From Acidobacteriota bacterium (lineage in GTDB: Bacteria > Acidobacteriota > Blastocatellia > RBC074): a stretch of 6,988 bases of DNA. The stretch spans positions 1 through 6,988 of the forward strand of contig JABFSD010000572.1 in NCBI GenBank assembly GCA_013140935.1. Direction: 5' to 3'. Position 1 is the stretch's first letter. Every line of letters starts with the position of its first letter. The translations under genes and the position numbers were made by a program. Positions 5,821-6,988 of this stretch are shown piece by piece. The notes beneath the pieces were generated by a model. That model searched no databases, was not told where the DNA came from, and worked only from the letters and a program-made list of their open reading frames with translations.

Positions 5821-6988
5821 TTATTCTTCTACGCCAAACAAAACGGTGCGGGTGGCAACAGTCTTTTTCCCCTGTCCGCGCACGGTCAAGCGCAACTCAT
5901 ACAATCCCGCTGGAAAGGGTTTCAACACCAGTTGTCCGCCGATGGTGAGCGCCTTGTCGTCGCGTCCGATCAGACGTTGAGTCAAAGGCAAAGCTGGAGT
6001 GGTGATGAGCTTTTTATCGTCCTGCCAGATTTCGGTTTCAAGGTTGAGCGCTTCGGGCTGCGCGGCAGGCGCGGCGTTGGCATAAAGCTGAAAGTAATAA
6101 ATCAAGTTCTGGCTCGGACGGAAAAACGGAATGCCTTGTACGTAACGCATCGCGTCATTCACCGTTACCGGCCCCTGATTCGCCTGATTGGGTGAACTGG
6201 AATCAGCGAGTTGATCGGTCACCATCACGCTGCTCAAGGTGAGTTGCTTGCGTTTGAGATCGGGCACTTGAACGATGGCACTGGCCGTGCCCATCCGTTC
6301 GGTGGCGGGTTCGAGCAAGCCCACCCGCACCTGATAAAAGCCGGGCTTGAATTCCAGCCGTTTCGTTAGATTGATACCCGTACGCTCTGCCGCCGCTTTG
6401 CGCGTGGGCAGCAGATTGCCCTGCAAGGTTTCTGACGAACCAAACACCCGCTTGCCTGACGCATCAAAAGCCATTACCACGACTTTGACTTCAAATTGAT
6501 GGCGGTCGTTGTTGGGTTTGAACGTCAACGTCTTCGCATCAATCGTGACCTGCAACGTCGCCTGATTCGGCTCTTTGGCGATTTCAAAATCAGTGACATT
6601 GGCATAAACACCCAACTCCGTCGCGGCTAGCGGCTCTACCATTTTGTTGCTGAGCTTGAGATCAGGCGTAGTGGCTGCAACTTCTTTTTTGGCTTTGGCA
6701 AAGGCGGCGGGCGTATAGCCTTTCTGCGTACGAATCTTGTAATCGGGATGTCCTTTGACGCGCACCGTCAGCTTGCGAAAGTTATTCGGCTTGCTTTCGT
6801 CGTTCGGATAATAGGCCAGCGTATAAAGCGCTTCGTTATCGCTCAGAGCCTGTGCCGCGACGCCCATCAGATCGTTGGTGTTGCTAAAGAATTTGCCGCC
6901 CGTGTCTACGGCCAGCGCGTTGATTCCGTTTTGCGATTCGAACTCCCCCGCTGAAGCCAGTCTCGTATCTAGCATCACGCCGTATTCC
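5821..6988 (-). CDS. VWA-type protein, 'VWFA-related Acidobacterial' class, C-terminal part, cut by window edge
   Basis: 388 codons are visible and the frame stays open to the right edge (...EYGVMLDTR), so the start, any signal peptide and the VWA metal site (DxSxS) lie outside. The first roughly 80 visible residues are the end of the VWA-related domain: ALAVDTGGKFFSNTNDL, then ALYTLAYYPNDESKPNNFRKLTVRVKGHPDYKIRTQKGY, a pattern I associate with the secreted VWFA-related proteins expanded in Acidobacteriota. The remaining 300 or so residues are beta-rich, with repeated phrases such as FKPGFYQVRVGLLEP and FPAGLYELRLTVRG, suggesting two or more immunoglobulin-like modules. The protein is probably exported. 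No function is established, and a link to the aromatic pathway is not implied: it points away from the operon and converges on the regulator gene. Confidence 0.85.
   Translation of the reverse strand, partial: EYGVMLDTRLASAGEFESQNGINALAVDTGGKFFSNTNDLMGVAAQALSDNEALYTLAYYPNDESKPNNFRKLTVRVKGHPDYKIRTQKGYTPAAFAKAKKEVAATTPDLKLSNKMVEPLAATELGVYANVTDFEIAKEPNQATLQVTIDAKTLTFKPNNDRHQFEVKVVVMAFDASGKRVFGSSETLQGNLLPTRKAAAERTGINLTKRLEFKPGFYQVRVGLLEPATERMGTASAIVQVPDLKRKQLTLSSVMVTDQLADSSSPNQANQGPVTVNDAMRYVQGIPFFRPSQNLIYYFQLYANAAPAAQPEALNLETEIWQDDKKLITTPALPLTQRLIGRDDKALTIGGQLVLKPFPAGLYELRLTVRGQGKKTVATRTVLFGVEE

Overview
The window looks like a chromosomal catabolic locus from an Acidobacteriota-type soil bacterium. 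The main pointer is the right-hand gene, whose C-terminal layout matches the 'VWFA-related Acidobacterial' secreted proteins. The moderately high GC and several long intergenic palindromes fit but are weak evidence. No RNA gene, transposase, CRISPR array or phage gene was seen.

Layout, right to left. Positions 5821-6988 (minus) hold the C-terminal part of a VWA-type protein, cut by the right window edge. Positions 5106-5813 (plus) hold a GntR/FCD-family transcriptional regulator that converges on it with only 7 bp between the stops. From 4909 leftward everything is on the minus strand: a DUF6282-like putative metal-dependent hydrolase (3986-4909), a 4-oxalomesaconate hydratase of the PIG-L/LmbE fold (galB-like, 3154-3882), a 4-carboxy-4-hydroxy-2-oxoadipate aldolase (ligK/galC-like, 2477-3157), a secreted CE1-type esterase with an N-terminal E-set/CBM48-like domain (1264-2433), and the N-terminal 320 residues of a secreted type-B carboxylesterase (1-961, cut by the left edge). 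galB and ligK overlap in an ATGA junction, and the CE1 esterase starts 43 bp after ligK, so DUF6282-galB-ligK-esterase reads as one operon.

How the genes fit together (inference). GalB and LigK carry out the last two steps of the gallate / protocatechuate 4,5-cleavage pathway: 4-oxalomesaconate or its enol is hydrated to CHA, which is cleaved to pyruvate and oxaloacetate. The divergent GntR protein is the obvious local regulator. The divergent promoters share a TTGAC(A/G)-N17-CATACT architecture and GCATACT-type half-sites. The two exported esterases could release aromatic acids from plant polyphenol or hemicellulose esters. The DUF6282 protein is the unassigned member and may perform another step, for example opening a lactone such as 2-pyrone-4,6-dicarboxylate. 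No ring-cleavage dioxygenase or transporter is visible here.

Intergenic DNA is also notable. There is a perfect 114-bp tandem duplication (966-1193) directly upstream of the carboxylesterase start, merging into a long inverted repeat built of TTGAGAA heptamers (1142-1227). A near-perfect 30-bp-stem palindrome lies between the DUF6282 gene and galB (3913-3977).
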